Assembly: GCF_030294945.1 (NCBI RefSeq)
Contig: NZ_AP018448.1
Span: 4,990,001 to 5,054,000 of the forward strand
DNA from: Streptomyces graminofaciens
GTDB lineage: Bacteria; Actinomycetota; Actinomycetes; Streptomycetales; Streptomycetaceae
Length of the DNA stretch: 64,000 nucleotides
Reading direction: 5' to 3'
Every line of letters begins with the position of its first letter. Positions within the stretch are counted from its first letter, which is position 1. The position numbers and the translations under genes are program-made. The notes under the pieces were generated by a model, which worked only from the letters and a program-made list of their open reading frames with translations, did no database searches and had not been told where the DNA came from. Of the stretch, positions 1 through 10,253 are shown in pieces.

Positions 1-342
1 AAGGAGTTCGGCAAGGACTTCGGGTTCGGGCGCGCGGGGACCGAGTCCGGCCCGGGCACCGGTGCCGCGCCTGGCTCCGATACCGGCCCGAGGCCCGCCG
101 AGCCCGACTTCACGACCACTCCCGAGGACTTCCCCGCCGCGTATGAGCCCGCCTGGGTGCACGAGGCCCCGACGGGCGACCCGGCCCGCGACCTCGACCG
201 CCTCCTGGACCGCTTCCGCGACGACATCCGCGACGCGGCCCGCGACCACGGGGTGACGGAGGACCAGTTGCGCGAAGCCCGCCGCCATCTGTCGACGGCG
301 GCGGCCCACATCGGCGCGGCGCTGCGAGTGCCCAAGGGGTGA
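1..342 (+). CDS. C-terminal part of a probable PadR-like regulator (partial)
   Basis: The reading frame is open from the first base to a TGA at 340-342, so only the last 113 residues of a larger protein are present. The visible part is a Gly/Pro/Thr-rich linker followed by a charged amphipathic helical tail starting near WVHEAPTGDPARDLDRLLDR, with regular Leu/Arg spacing that suggests a coiled coil. I recall similar tails at the C-terminus of streptomycete PadR-family repressors, where this region would dimerise. The DNA-binding domain lies outside the window, so the assignment is an inference and only moderately secure. Confidence 0.45.
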   Translation, partial: KEFGKDFGFGRAGTESGPGTGAAPGSDTGPRPAEPDFTTTPEDFPAAYEPAWVHEAPTGDPARDLDRLLDRFRDDIRDAARDHGVTEDQLREARRHLSTAAAHIGAALRVPKG

Positions 343-387
343 GCGGGTGGCGCGGGCAGAGGCCGATCTGCGGGTGGCTGTCGGCTG

Positions 388-1353
388 TCAGGGGCAGGTG
401 AGCACGATCTTGCCGAACAGGTCGCCCGACTGAAGCCGTTCGAAGCCCTCACGGGCGCGGTCCAGGGGGAGCACCTCGTCGATGACGGGGCGTACGCCGG
501 TGGCGGCGCAGAAGGAGAGGAGATCCTCCAGTTCGTCCTTGGTGCCCATGGTGGAGCCGACGACCTTGAGTTCGAGGAAGAAGATGCGGGTCAGTTCGGC
601 GTTCGAGGGGCGGTCGCCGCTGGTTGCGCCGGAGATGACGAGGGTGCCCCCGGGCCGCAGCGACTTCACCGAGTGGGACCAGGTCGCGGCGCCGACGGTC
701 TCGATGACCGCGTCCACGCGCTGCGGCAGCCGAGCCCCGGACTCCAGCGCCTCCACCGCGCCCAGCTCGATGGCCCGCTTGCGCTTGGCCTCGTCCCGGC
801 TGGTGGCGAACACCCGCAGACCGGCAGCCTTGCCGAGCACGATCGCGGCGGTGGCGACCCCGCCACCGGCCCCCTGGACGAGGACGGAGTCACCGGGGCG
901 TACGCCGGCGTTGGTGAAGAGCATGCGGTACGCCGTCAGCCAGGCGGTGGGCAGGCAGGCGGCCTCGTCGAAGGAGAGTTCCTTGGGCTTGGGAAGGACG
1001 TTCCAGGTGGGGACGGAGACCTGTTCGGCGAAGGTGCCCTGGTAGCGCTCGGTGAGGATGGAGCGGGGCTCCTTGGGGCCGACACCATGGCCGGACTGGC
1101 CGATGACCGAGTGGAGGACGACCTCGTTGCCGTCCTCGTCGATACCGGCGGCGTCACAGCCGAGGATCATCGGCAGCTTGTCCTCCGCGAGGCCGACACC
1201 GCGCAGGGACCACAGGTCGTGGTGGTTGAGGGAAGCGGCCCTCACCTTCACGGTCGTCCAGCCGGGCCTGGGTTCCGGAGCCGGGCGGTCACCCAACTCC
1301 AGGCCGTTGAGGGGATGGTCGCGGTCGATGCGGGCGGCGTAGGCGGCGAACAT
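388..1353 (-). CDS. Zinc-binding/quinone oxidoreductase-type MDR dehydrogenase
   Basis: A 321-residue medium-chain dehydrogenase/reductase. The N-terminal GroES-like half (about 1-130) contains ASLNHHDLWSLRG and GCDAAG. The Rossmann half carries the NADP-binding loop VQGAGGGVATAA near residue 150. The structural zinc cysteines of alcohol dehydrogenases are absent, which fits the quinone oxidoreductase branch. It probably reduces a quinone or alpha,beta-unsaturated carbonyl with NADPH in the cytosol; the substrate cannot be read from sequence. It stands alone, separated from the malic enzyme gene by a 390-bp gap with a strong terminator. Confidence 0.85.
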   Translation of the reverse strand: MFAAYAARIDRDHPLNGLELGDRPAPEPRPGWTTVKVRAASLNHHDLWSLRGVGLAEDKLPMILGCDAAGIDEDGNEVVLHSVIGQSGHGVGPKEPRSILTERYQGTFAEQVSVPTWNVLPKPKELSFDEAACLPTAWLTAYRMLFTNAGVRPGDSVLVQGAGGGVATAAIVLGKAAGLRVFATSRDEAKRKRAIELGAVEALESGARLPQRVDAVIETVGAATWSHSVKSLRPGGTLVISGATSGDRPSNAELTRIFFLELKVVGSTMGTKDELEDLLSFCAATGVRPVIDEVLPLDRAREGFERLQSGDLFGKIVLTCP

Positions 1354-1745
1354 GGCCCTGACCCTAGGACGCCGCCGGGGGCGAGGGAACCACGGGACGC
1401 TGTGACACGCGTCCCGATCTTCGTGACCCCGCCGGGGCCGATGGGCCGTCCGACGGTGCGTACTCCCCCAGCGACCCCGTCGACTGGCTCCACCACGCCC
1501 ACGTGGACGTTACGGGGCGCCGTCCGCGCCCACCCGTTCCGGCCCCAGCGGCACGACGTCCGCAGCCGCGGCAGCCGGAACCACGACGAAACGGCCCCGC
1601 CCGTTCCCCGGGCGGGGCCGTTCAACCAACCGGCTGATCCAGATCCTGTCGTTTGGGACAACGCCTGGGCCGCGGGGCACCGGCAGCCAAATGGCGCCGT
1701 CGCCCGAAAGGCCGCGTGTTCCAAACGGCACGCCCTAACCGACCG
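1354..1745. other. Intergenic region with one terminator, no gene
   Basis: These 390 bases separate two minus-strand genes. Apart from the strong hairpin at 1590-1622 I see no supported gene; frames open here lack streptomycete codon bias or are antisense. The promoter of the dehydrogenase should lie near 1360-1450, but no convincing -35/-10 pair was found. Confidence 0.6.
1590..1622 (-). terminator. Strong hairpin terminator after the malic enzyme gene
   Basis: Perfect 14-bp stem AACGGCCCCGCCCG (1590-1603) paired with 1609-1622 around a 5-nt loop. It lies about 125 nt downstream of the malic enzyme stop codon on the minus strand. No long T run follows, which is usual for Streptomyces terminators. 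Confidence 0.75.
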
Positions 1746-2993
<1,248 letters not shown>

Positions 2994-3618
2994 TTTGTTT
3001 ACCCCTTAAGGCTTCAAGGTTTGAGGGTGACCGCTCCCGGTTCGGAAGCGGGCGGGCACCGCGTAGGTCCCAGGTCACCGATGCGTACGGCGACTCGTAC
3101 GGGCACAGACGCGACGGGCGCGCCGCACACGCGCCCTGGGCCCCGGATGAGGGGTGTAAGGAACCTTCTTACCCGACGGACGGCGCCAAGGACGAGCCCA
3201 AGCCTGTTCATACCTCGAAGGTCACAACTCGAAGGTCATTTGCAGCCGAGTACGGACGGCCGCGAGCAGAGTGACTCATCGACAAACAGGGAAACAAGTC
3301 CGGACAAGGCATGGCGTGTCACCACATGGCCGCATGTACGGAGTTCGCGGCCGCCCGCATCCTGAGATGCGCCGAAGATCTTCCGGCCGAAAGAAGGGAA
3401 GTCCGCACAAGATTCGGCTGGATAGCCCGGTGTGCGTCGGTTCGTGAGGCGATCGGGGGTGACCCGTTATCCGATTTTGACATGGCGGGTCATCTGAATG
3501 CACATGCCCGAATGGCAAGATGCGGTAATCACACGAGGTCGCGACACTCGAAGGCGTGTGTTGGCCCCCACCGACCGAATCGGCACATTCTCCACACACC
3601 CCGCCGGAGGAATCCACC
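2994..3618. other. Divergent promoter region between malic enzyme and ABC transporter
   Basis: About 625 bases without a credible gene. It must hold promoters for the leftward malic enzyme and the rightward transporter operon. An inverted repeat with CACACG/CGTGTG arms lies at about 3532-3561, just upstream of the binding-protein gene, and could be an operator. The open frames across the region are in-frame extensions or antisense and lack ribosome binding sites. Confidence 0.5.
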
Positions 3619-4581
3619 ATGACCGCAAGCACCACCCGTCGTACGACCGGCCTGCGCTCTCGGACAGCCGCGGTCGGCGCGATCGCGGTCGCGGGCGCCC
3701 TGCTGCTCACCGCCTGTGGTGACCAGACGAAGAAGGACAGCGGCTCGGATACCGCCAAGACGAGCTCGGCCCCGCTGGCCGACAAGCTTCCCGCGTCGAT
3801 CCGGGACAAGGGCGTGATCAACGTCGGCTCGGACATCGCGTACGCCCCGGTCGAGTACAAGGACAACGCCGGCAAGGTCGTCGGTATCGACCCGGACATC
3901 GCCGTGGCGATGGGCAAGCAGCTCGGTGTGGAGTTCAAGTTCGAGAACGCGACCTTCGACACCCTCATCGGTGGTCTGGCGTCCAAGCGGTACGACATAG
4001 CGATGTCGGCCATGACGGACACCAAGGACCGCCAGGAGGGCGTCGACTCCGAGAGCGGCAAGAAGGTCGGCTCCGGCGTCGACTTCGTCGACTACTTCAC
4101 CGCGGGTGTCTCGCTCTACACCAACAAGGGCGACGACCAGGGCATCAAGACCTGGGACGATCTGTGCGGCAAGACGATCGCCGTGCAGCGCAACACGTTC
4201 TCGCACGACCTCGCCAAGGACCAGGCGAAGAAGTGTACGAAGGACGGCAAGAAGGCCCTCAAGATCGAGGACTTCGCGACCAACCCCGAGGCCGAGACCC
4301 GGATGCGCTCCAAGGGCGCGGACGTCGTCTCCGCCGACTATCCCGTGGCCGCGTACTCCGTGAAGACCTCGGGCGGCGGCAACTACTTCGAGATCGTCGG
4401 CGACCAGGTCGAGGCGGGCCCTTACGGCATCGCCGTGGCCAAGGAGAACACCGAGCTGCGTGACGCGCTGCAGGCCGCGGTCCAGGCGATCATCGACAAC
4501 GGCGAGTACGAGAAGATCATCAAGAAGTGGGGCGTCGAGGACGGCGCCATCACCGAGGCCAAGGTCAACGGCGGTTCCTGA
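3619..4581 (+). CDS. Polar amino-acid ABC transporter, substrate-binding lipoprotein
   Basis: 320-residue periplasmic-type binding protein (SBP_bac_3 family) that delivers an amino acid, probably glutamate or a relative, to the membrane permease. The N-terminus has Arg residues, a hydrophobic stretch and a lipobox ending in LLLTAC, so Cys is lipidated and the protein is surface anchored. Family features include GVINVGSDIAYAPVEY, the PDIAVAMGKQLG helix and FDTLIGGLASKRYDIAMS. The start is the ATG at 3619 because GGAGG lies 8 nt upstream at 3606-3610; an upstream in-frame ATG at 3556 has no such site and would push the signal peptide inward. First gene of a three-gene operon. Confidence 0.93.
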   Translation: MTASTTRRTTGLRSRTAAVGAIAVAGALLLTACGDQTKKDSGSDTAKTSSAPLADKLPASIRDKGVINVGSDIAYAPVEYKDNAGKVVGIDPDIAVAMGKQLGVEFKFENATFDTLIGGLASKRYDIAMSAMTDTKDRQEGVDSESGKKVGSGVDFVDYFTAGVSLYTNKGDDQGIKTWDDLCGKTIAVQRNTFSHDLAKDQAKKCTKDGKKALKIEDFATNPEAETRMRSKGADVVSADYPVAAYSVKTSGGGNYFEIVGDQVEAGPYGIAVAKENTELRDALQAAVQAIIDNGEYEKIIKKWGVEDGAITEAKVNGGS

Positions 4582-4619
4582 CCTCTGATCGTTCGTCTCG
4601 GTTCTGAAAGGCTCCACCC

Positions 4620-5558
4620 GTGACTGTTGACGTCAACAAGACGGACGGTCCCGCGGACACTCCCCCCGCCGGTCCGGAGGCCATCAAGGCCATTCCGGTC
4701 CGGCACCCGGGGCGCTATGTGTCTGCGGCCATCGCGCTCGCCCTCCTCGGCTCGGTCGTCTACGCCTTCGCGCAAGGCAAGATCAACTGGGGTGCGATCC
4801 CCGAGTACTTCTTCGACGACCGCATCATCAAGGGCGTACTGAACACCCTGCTGCTCACCGTGCTGTCCATGGTGATCGGCATCGTCGGCGGCATCCTGCT
4901 CGCGGTGATGCGGCTGTCGAGGAACCCGGTGACCTCGTCGATCGCCTGGTTCTACATCTGGTTCTTCCGGGGCACACCGGTCCTGGTCCAGCTGTTCGTC
5001 TGGTTCAACCTGGGCCTGGTCTTCGAGTACATCAACCTCGGCCCGATCTACAAGGACTACTGGTCCTCCTTCATGACGCCGCTGCTGACGGCGCTGCTCG
5101 GTCTCGGTCTCAACGAGGCCGCGTACATGGCGGAGATCTGCCGCGCCGGTCTGCTGTCGGTCGACGAGGGCCAGACCGAGGCGTCGCACGCGCTCGGCAT
5201 GAGCCACGCCAGGACGCTGCGCCGCATCGTCATCCCGCAGGCGATGCGTGTGATCGTGCCGCCCACGGGCAACGAGGTCATCAACATGCTGAAGACCACG
5301 TCGCTCGTCTCGACGGTGCAGTTCGTGGATCTGCTCAAGGCGGCCACGGACATCGGCCAGAGCGCCGGCTCCACCGTGGAGATGCTGTTCCTCGCCGCCG
5401 CCTGGTACCTGATCCTGACCAGCGTCTTCAGTGTCGGGCAGTACTACCTGGAGAGGCACTACGCGAAGGGCTCCTCCCGGTCCCTCCCGCCGACACCGAT
5501 GCAGCGTCTCAAGGCGGCCGTGCTGCCCGCGCGCCGCCCGAAGGGAGTCTCGGCATGA
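4620..5558 (+). CDS. Polar amino-acid ABC transporter permease
   Basis: 312-residue membrane protein of the HisM/GlnP type. About five transmembrane helices follow a cytosolic tail of about 35 residues. The EAA loop that docks on the ATPase reads [25 protein letters not shown] start with GAAAGG 9 nt upstream. The stop overlaps the ATPase start (ATGA), indicating translational coupling. Only one permease is encoded, so it probably works as a homodimer. The C-terminal tail is Arg/Pro-rich. Confidence 0.93.
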   Translation: MTVDVNKTDGPADTPPAGPEAIKAIPVRHPGRYVSAAIALALLGSVVYAFAQGKINWGAIPEYFFDDRIIKGVLNTLLLTVLSMVIGIVGGILLAVMRLSRNPVTSSIAWFYIWFFRGTPVLVQLFVWFNLGLVFEYINLGPIYKDYWSSFMTPLLTALLGLGLNEAAYMAEICRAGLLSVDEGQTEASHALGMSHARTLRRIVIPQAMRVIVPPTGNEVINMLKTTSLVSTVQFVDLLKAATDIGQSAGSTVEMLFLAAAWYLILTSVFSVGQYYLERHYAKGSSRSLPPTPMQRLKAAVLPARRPKGVSA

Positions 5559-6316
5559 ACGCCATGGTGAAGGCCGAGGGCATCCACAAGTCGTTCGGCC
5601 CCGTCGAGGTCCTCAAGGGCATCGACCTGGAGGTGAAGACGGGCGAGGTGTTCTGCCTCATCGGCCCGTCCGGCTCCGGCAAGTCGACGTTCCTGCGGTG
5701 CATCAACCACCTCGAGAAGATCAACGCCGGCCGACTGTACGTCGACGGCGAGCTCGTCGGCTACCGCCAGAAAGGCGACAAGCTGTACGAGCTGAAGGAC
5801 AGCGAAGTCGCCCTCAAGCGCCGGGACATCGGCATGGTGTTCCAGCGGTTCAACCTGTTCCCGCACATGACGGCCGTGGAGAACGTCATGGAGGCGCCGG
5901 TGCAGGTGCGAGGCACGAAGAGGGCGGACGCGCACCACCGCGCGATGGAACTGCTGGACCGCGTCGGCCTCGCCGACAAGTCGGGCAACTACCCCTCCCA
6001 GCTCTCCGGCGGCCAGCAGCAGCGGGTGGCCATCGCCCGGGCGCTGGCGATGGAGCCGAAGCTGATGCTCTTCGACGAGCCGACCTCGGCGCTCGACCCG
6101 GAGCTGGTCGGCGACGTCCTCGACGTCATGCGCGACCTCGCCGAGTCCGGTATGACGATGGTCGTCGTCACCCACGAGATGGGCTTCGCCCGCGAGGTCG
6201 GGGACAGCCTGGTCTTCATGGACGGCGGTGTGGTCGTCGAGGCGGGCAACCCGCGCGACGTCCTGACGAACCCGCAGGAGGAACGGACGCAGTCGTTCCT
6301 GTCGAAGGTGCTCTGA
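5555..6316 (+). CDS. Polar amino-acid ABC transporter ATPase
   Basis: 253-residue ATP-binding subunit of the GlnQ/HisP type that powers the preceding permease. Walker A is GPSGSGKST near residue 37, the Q-loop is in [17 protein letters not shown], the signature is [15 protein letters not shown], Walker B is [13 protein letters not shown] and the switch His is in VVTHEMGFA. Length and order are typical. Its start overlaps the permease stop by four bases. A perfect 17-bp terminator lies 66 nt after the stop. Confidence 0.96.
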   Translation: MNAMVKAEGIHKSFGPVEVLKGIDLEVKTGEVFCLIGPSGSGKSTFLRCINHLEKINAGRLYVDGELVGYRQKGDKLYELKDSEVALKRRDIGMVFQRFNLFPHMTAVENVMEAPVQVRGTKRADAHHRAMELLDRVGLADKSGNYPSQLSGGQQQRVAIARALAMEPKLMLFDEPTSALDPELVGDVLDVMRDLAESGMTMVVVTHEMGFAREVGDSLVFMDGGVVVEAGNPRDVLTNPQEERTQSFLSKVL

Positions 6317-6382
6317 CACTCCTTCAAGGGATCGGATCCCGGCGGAACGGCTCCTGACGGAACGTTTCGTGTGAGCGCGCAC

Positions 6383-6420
6383 GAAGGGGGCGGTACGGGA
6401 ATGCCCGTACCGCCCCCTTC
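6383..6420 (+). terminator. Terminator closing the ABC transporter operon
   Basis: Perfect inverted repeat with 17-bp arms, 6383-6399 and 6404-6420, around the loop AATG. The arms begin GAAGGGGGCGGTACGGG. It lies between the transporter operon and the convergent methyltransferase gene and probably acts in both directions. Confidence 0.85.
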
Positions 6421-6462
6421 CGCGTGCCCGGACGGTCTGCTTCAGGGCCGTTCCCTGACGGC

Positions 6463-7269
6463 CTACTTCAGGGCGAGCAACAGCGTGTCCGACGGCGAGG
6501 ACCACACCGGCCGGGCCTCCGTGAACCCCTTTTCGCGCAGCACGCGCGCGTGCCATTCGACGGAGGGCATGTCACCGTCGGCGTGTTCGCCATAGATCTC
6601 GAAGCGGCGGGCGGTCGGACCGGCGAGAACGGGGTCCTGGGCTGCGACGTTCCACCATTGGGCCCAGTCGAGGACGCCGTTCGCCTTGGCTTGTTCCATA
6701 TGGGCGTGGCGCTGCGCGCGCTCGGCGGCGTTGATCCGGGGCGTGGTCTCGTCGATCATGTGGTCCGCGTTCATGAAGACACCGCCGTCGCGGACCAGTT
6801 CCGCGACCTGACCGTAGAGAGCGGCGAGGGGTTCGCTGTGCAGCCAGTGCAGGGCTGTCGCCGTCAGCACGGCGTCGTACGAGTCGTACGGCAGCTGTGC
6901 CGGCCAGTCCGGGTCGGTGAGGTCGGCGGTGACGAAGGTGACGCGCCGGTCGCCCGCGAAGGTGCCCTCGGCGATGGTGAGCAGCGCCGGGTCGAGGTCG
7001 ACTCCGGTGCTGACGGCCTTCGGGAACCGCGCGAACAGCCTGGACGTGATGGATCCCGTACCGCAGGCGAGGTCGAGGACGCGGGGCTCGGGGCCGACAA
7101 GGGCCTCGACCATGTCCAGCATCACCCGGAACCGCTCCTCGCGGTCGGGCATGTACCACTCCTGCTGCCGGTCCCAGCTCTCCTGCCAGGCGCGCCAGTC
7201 GGTGCCGAAGGCGTCACCAGAGGTGTTGTCGGAACTGTTGCCGGACGTGGTGCCGCTCGTGGTCGTCAT
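6463..7269 (-). CDS. Class I SAM-dependent methyltransferase
   Basis: 268 residues with the SAM-binding glycine-rich motif VLDLACGTGSITSRL, the acidic residue GVDLDPALL after beta 2, the ADLTDPDW motif and DAVLTATALHWL, a pattern of the trans-aconitate/ubiquinone-like small-molecule methyltransferases. The substrate is unknown. The start was set at the ATG at 7269, preceded by GAAGGGG 5 nt away; the frame continues 14 codons upstream without a better site. The first 25 residues are Ser/Thr/Gly/Asn-rich and probably disordered. Convergent with the transporter operon. Confidence 0.85.
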   Translation of the reverse strand: MTTTSGTTSGNSSDNTSGDAFGTDWRAWQESWDRQQEWYMPDREERFRVMLDMVEALVGPEPRVLDLACGTGSITSRLFARFPKAVSTGVDLDPALLTIAEGTFAGDRRVTFVTADLTDPDWPAQLPYDSYDAVLTATALHWLHSEPLAALYGQVAELVRDGGVFMNADHMIDETTPRINAAERAQRHAHMEQAKANGVLDWAQWWNVAAQDPVLAGPTARRFEIYGEHADGDMPSVEWHARVLREKGFTEARPVWSSPSDTLLLALK

Positions 7270-7369
7270 GGGAGCCCCTTCTCGCCGTACCCCGTAATAC
7301 CCTGAAAGCACAATCAGCCGTTACCTTCTCCGTGCGCTCGACAATAGAGCGGCCTCGTAAGGACTACAA

Positions 7370-7999
7370 GTGGAACTGGCCTATTACTCGGATTACGCCG
7401 TCCGCCTCGTGAACAGCGAGGAACCGCTCCGGGGCAAGGACGCGCTCACCTCGGTCGAGGCCGTCCGCGACCTCTTCGGGGGCAATCAGTCGGCGGCCCG
7501 GCGTGCCGCGGAGGCGGATGTGACGCGCTTCCGCTCGGTCCGGGGGCGGCTGCGCGCGGTCTTCGAGGCGGCGGACGGCGGCGACGAGACGCTCGCCGTC
7601 GACCTGCTGAACTCATTGCTGCTGGAGTTCCCGGTGAGCCCGCAGATCTCCGGCCACGACCACCGGGACGACGACGGACGTCCCCTGTGGCACATGCATC
7701 TGGCGGACCATCCGTCGAACGCGACCGCGGGCTACGCGGCGATCGCCGCGATGGGCCTCGCGTTCCATCTGACCGAGTACGGCGTGGACCGCCTCGGCCT
7801 GTGCGAGGCGGCCCCGTGCCGCAACGCCTACCTCGACACCTCCACCAACCGCTCCCGGCGCTACTGCTCGGACCGCTGCGCGACCCGCGCCAACGTGGCG
7901 GCCTACCGCGCCCGCAAACGCCTGGAGGCGGACCGGTCGCCGAGCACGGGCCGGGCCGCGGAGAGCGCCCAGCGGGCGAGCGCGAGCGGCGAACGCTGA
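7370..7999 (+). CDS. CGNR zinc-finger / ABATE-domain putative regulator
   Basis: 209 residues. The N-terminal half has the ABATE-domain pattern seen in putative stress-response regulators. The C-terminal half has the CGNR-type zinc finger GLCEAAPCRNAYLD...RYCSDRCATRANVAAYRARKR, with four Cys likely to bind zinc and a basic helix that may bind DNA. GTG start. The last 97 bases overlap the 3' end of sodX on the other strand, a tail-to-tail arrangement. Target genes are unknown. Confidence 0.85.
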   Translation: MELAYYSDYAVRLVNSEEPLRGKDALTSVEAVRDLFGGNQSAARRAAEADVTRFRSVRGRLRAVFEAADGGDETLAVDLLNSLLLEFPVSPQISGHDHRDDDGRPLWHMHLADHPSNATAGYAAIAAMGLAFHLTEYGVDRLGLCEAAPCRNAYLDTSTNRSRRYCSDRCATRANVAAYRARKRLEADRSPSTGRAAESAQRASASGER

Positions 8000-8337
8000 C
8001 CGCCGGGCCGGGGCCGCACCCGGAACCGGACCCTGCCGAGCACCAGTTCGTCGGGCACGGTCCCGTAGTCCGTGCTGTCCCCGCCGGCGTACGCGTTGTC
8101 GCCGAGGACCCACCAGCCGCCGTCGCGGCGCTCGGCCGCCCGCTTGACGACGAGGAGGTCCTGCTGGAACGGATGCCGGAGCACGATCACGTCACCGACC
8201 CGTACGCGTGCCCCGTAGTGGACGAGGAGCCGGTCCCCGTGACGCAGAGTGGGCACCATGGAGGGCCCTGTGACCTCGGCCACCCCCAGGGGCAGAACAG
8301 CCCTCCCGCGCTCGGTGTCCTGCGACAGCTCCGGCAT
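7903..8337 (-). CDS. sodX: Nickel-SOD maturation protease (S24/S26 signal peptidase-like)
   Basis: 144-residue Ser-Lys protease thought to remove the leader peptide of Ni-SOD and so expose His1 of the nickel hook. The catalytic Ser is in TGPSMVPTLRHGD (Ser26) and the general-base Lys in DLLVVKRAAERR (Lys65); the signal-peptidase-like box VLGDNAYAGGDSTDYG follows. The start at 8337 is supported by GGGGAGG about 9 nt upstream; the frame continues further but would add residues not seen in the family. There is no membrane anchor, so it acts in the cytosol. Divergent from sodN, a typical pairing. Confidence 0.93.
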   Translation of the reverse strand: MPELSQDTERGRAVLPLGVAEVTGPSMVPTLRHGDRLLVHYGARVRVGDVIVLRHPFQQDLLVVKRAAERRDGGWWVLGDNAYAGGDSTDYGTVPDELVLGRVRFRVRPRPGGQRSPLALARWALSAARPVLGDRSASRRLRAR

Positions 8338-8482
8338 CACCCGGCACCTCCCCGGTCCATCCTCCACCAGTCCCAGTCTGACCCCGGACTTTTGTCCTAA
8401 GCCCATGGGGGCACCCGCGAAATCCCGTTCCGCAGGGAGTAATGTCCCACCTGAGAAGACGATCACGAGGAAGGAATGCTCC

Positions 8483-8878
8483 ATGCTTTCCCGCCTGTTT
8501 GCCCCCAAGGTCAAGGTCAGCGCCCACTGCGACCTGCCCTGCGGTGTGTACGACCCGGCCCAGGCCCGCATCGAGGCGGAGTCTGTGAAGGCCGTGCAGG
8601 AGAAGATGGCCGCCAACGACGACCCGCACTTCCAGGCGCGCGCCACGGTCATCAAGGAGCAGCGCGCCGAGCTCGCCAAGCACCACGTGTCGGTGCTCTG
8701 GAGCGACTACTTCAAGCCCCCGCACTTCGAGAAGTACCCGGAGCTGCACGTCCTGGTCAACGACACCCTGAAGGCCCTCTCGGCCGCCAAGGCGTCCACC
8801 GACCCGAAGACCGGCGAGAAGGCCCTGGAGCTCATCGCCGAGATCGACCGCATCTTCTGGGAGACGAAGAAGGCCTGA
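8483..8878 (+). CDS. sodN: Nickel-containing superoxide dismutase
   Basis: 131-residue precursor of Ni-SOD, which disproportionates superoxide. A 14-residue leader (MLSRLFAPKVKVSA) precedes the nickel-hook sequence HCDLPCGVY, where His1, Cys2 and Cys6 of the mature protein bind Ni. The rest is the four-helix bundle with conserved HHVSVLWSDYFKPPHFEKYP. The start is fixed by AGGAAGG at 8468-8474. In S. coelicolor expression follows nickel through the Fur-like Nur; I did not find a clear Nur box. The 3' UTR has a strong terminator and may yield a regulatory RNA. Confidence 0.97.
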   Translation: MLSRLFAPKVKVSAHCDLPCGVYDPAQARIEAESVKAVQEKMAANDDPHFQARATVIKEQRAELAKHHVSVLWSDYFKPPHFEKYPELHVLVNDTLKALSAAKASTDPKTGEKALELIAEIDRIFWETKKA

Positions 8879-9219
8879 CCCTCGGGTCGTGCCCTCTGAC
8901 CTGCGGTCTCTTCACTCGCAGCGTCTCACTTGCCGCACCCGGTCCGGATGCCCACCGTTGACGACGGTGGGTGTGACGGGCCGGGTGCGGTTTTTTGTCG
9001 CCCGACTGTGAGTGGGGCGGAGGGGCCGAGACCGGGAACGGGCGGGCGGCTCCTGAAGGCCACCGAAACTGCTGGGAAGCGGCACTGAGGAAGTAAGTCC
9101 GAGCCGCCGCACACGAGATCGTCCTGGAGCCATGGACCAGCCGTACGGCGTCCGCGACCGCGCGTTCCGCGGCCCGGCGGGGAACATGCTGCGATTTCTG
9201 GAAAGAGGAAGCGACACCC
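8879..9219. other. Intergenic region after sodN
   Basis: About 340 bases. The first 118 are the sodN 3' UTR and terminator. From 9000 to 9219 I see no gene or clear promoter motif for the VOC gene at 9220, except a GAGGAAG ribosome binding site just before it. Confidence 0.5.
8933..8996 (+). terminator. Rho-independent terminator of sodN
   Basis: Long hairpin with outer stem CCGCACCCGG (8933-8942) against 8981-8990 and inner stem CCCACCGT (8951-8958) against 8964-8971, followed directly by six T (8991-8996). Such a T run is unusual for Streptomyces and marks a well-defined RNA 3' end. Confidence 0.92.
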
Positions 9220-9978
9220 ATGACTGAGCCCCGGTTCGAGCCCATCCGCTGGACACATGTGTTCATCGACCGTCCGGCGGCGTCCTTCGACCGCGCGTGC
9301 GCCTTCTGGACGGCGGTGACGGACACGAAGCTCTCCGAACCCCGAGGGGAGCACGGCGAGTTCGTCACCCTCCTCCCCCGGGGCGCGGACGCCTCCGTGA
9401 AAGCCCAGGCGGTCGACACAGCCGACCCCGGCGGCGCCCACCTGGATCTGTGCGTGAGCGACGTACCGGCCCTGGTCGCCTCCGCACTCGCCCTCGGCGC
9501 CGAGATCGTCACCCCGCACGACGGCTGGACGGTCCTGCGCTCCCCCGGCGGCCAGCTGTTCTGCGCGGTTCCGTGGCACGGCGAGGCAGTGCGCCCACCG
9601 GTGTTCGACAACAGCCGCCTGGACCAGGTGTGCGTGGACCTGGCCCCTGCCTCCTTCGACACGGAGATCGCGTTCTGGACGACGTTGACCGGCTGGGAGT
9701 CCTACGCGGGATCCCGCCCGGAGTTCCACGTACTGAAACCCCCGCCCGGCCTCCCGACCCGCATCCTCCTCCAGCGTCTGGACGCCTCCCGCCCCACCTC
9801 GGCCCACCTGGACCTGGCCTGCTCCGACATCACCAGGACCCGCTCCCACCACGAGAGCCTCGGCGCCGAGTTCATCACCCGAGCGCCCCACTGGACGGTG
9901 ATGCGGGACCCGGCGGGCGGCACGTACTGCCTGACGGGGCGGGACCCGGAGACGGGAGGGTTGCCGGCGGCGGGGTGA
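9220..9978 (+). CDS. Two-domain VOC (glyoxalase/bleomycin-resistance fold) protein
   Basis: 252 residues made of two tandem beta-alpha-beta-beta-beta units, about 1-125 and 126-245. Each has a start like THVFIDRPAASFDRACAFWTAVT and an AHLDLCVSD or AHLDLACSD strand. The repeats suggest an internal duplication giving one metal-binding cup. Substrate unknown; such proteins act as dioxygenases, glyoxalases or drug-binding proteins. ATG start with GAGGAAG upstream. Monocistronic. Confidence 0.8.
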   Translation: MTEPRFEPIRWTHVFIDRPAASFDRACAFWTAVTDTKLSEPRGEHGEFVTLLPRGADASVKAQAVDTADPGGAHLDLCVSDVPALVASALALGAEIVTPHDGWTVLRSPGGQLFCAVPWHGEAVRPPVFDNSRLDQVCVDLAPASFDTEIAFWTTLTGWESYAGSRPEFHVLKPPPGLPTRILLQRLDASRPTSAHLDLACSDITRTRSHHESLGAEFITRAPHWTVMRDPAGGTYCLTGRDPETGGLPAAG

Positions 9979-10253
9979 CGGCCGACGCCGCACAACCTGA
10001 GCCGGGCCCCCGGTGAGGTCGAAGGGCGGCGCCCCTGGGGGACGGGATGCCCACCCACGGCCCGCGGAGTCGACGCGATCGGCGCAGGAGTCGACAGATC
10101 CGGATGACAGCGCAGAAGGTGACAGCACAGAAACAACAAGGCCAACGTGTCGTCCTCACCGGGGCCGCCGCGAGGCGACCTTGATCAGTCGGCCGCGCGG
10201 ATCGTCGGGCACCCCGGAGACCGGCCACTGCCCGGCCACACGCGGCCTGCGAC

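Noticed and set aside
3311..3622. 103-residue frame upstream of the ABC transporter
   Set aside because: No ribosome binding site, poor codon bias, and it overlaps the binding-protein start.
8474..8500. GGAAT-N19-GTT at the sodN start
   Set aside because: It overlaps the ribosome binding site and coding start of sodN, so it would not give a useful sodN message; likely chance.
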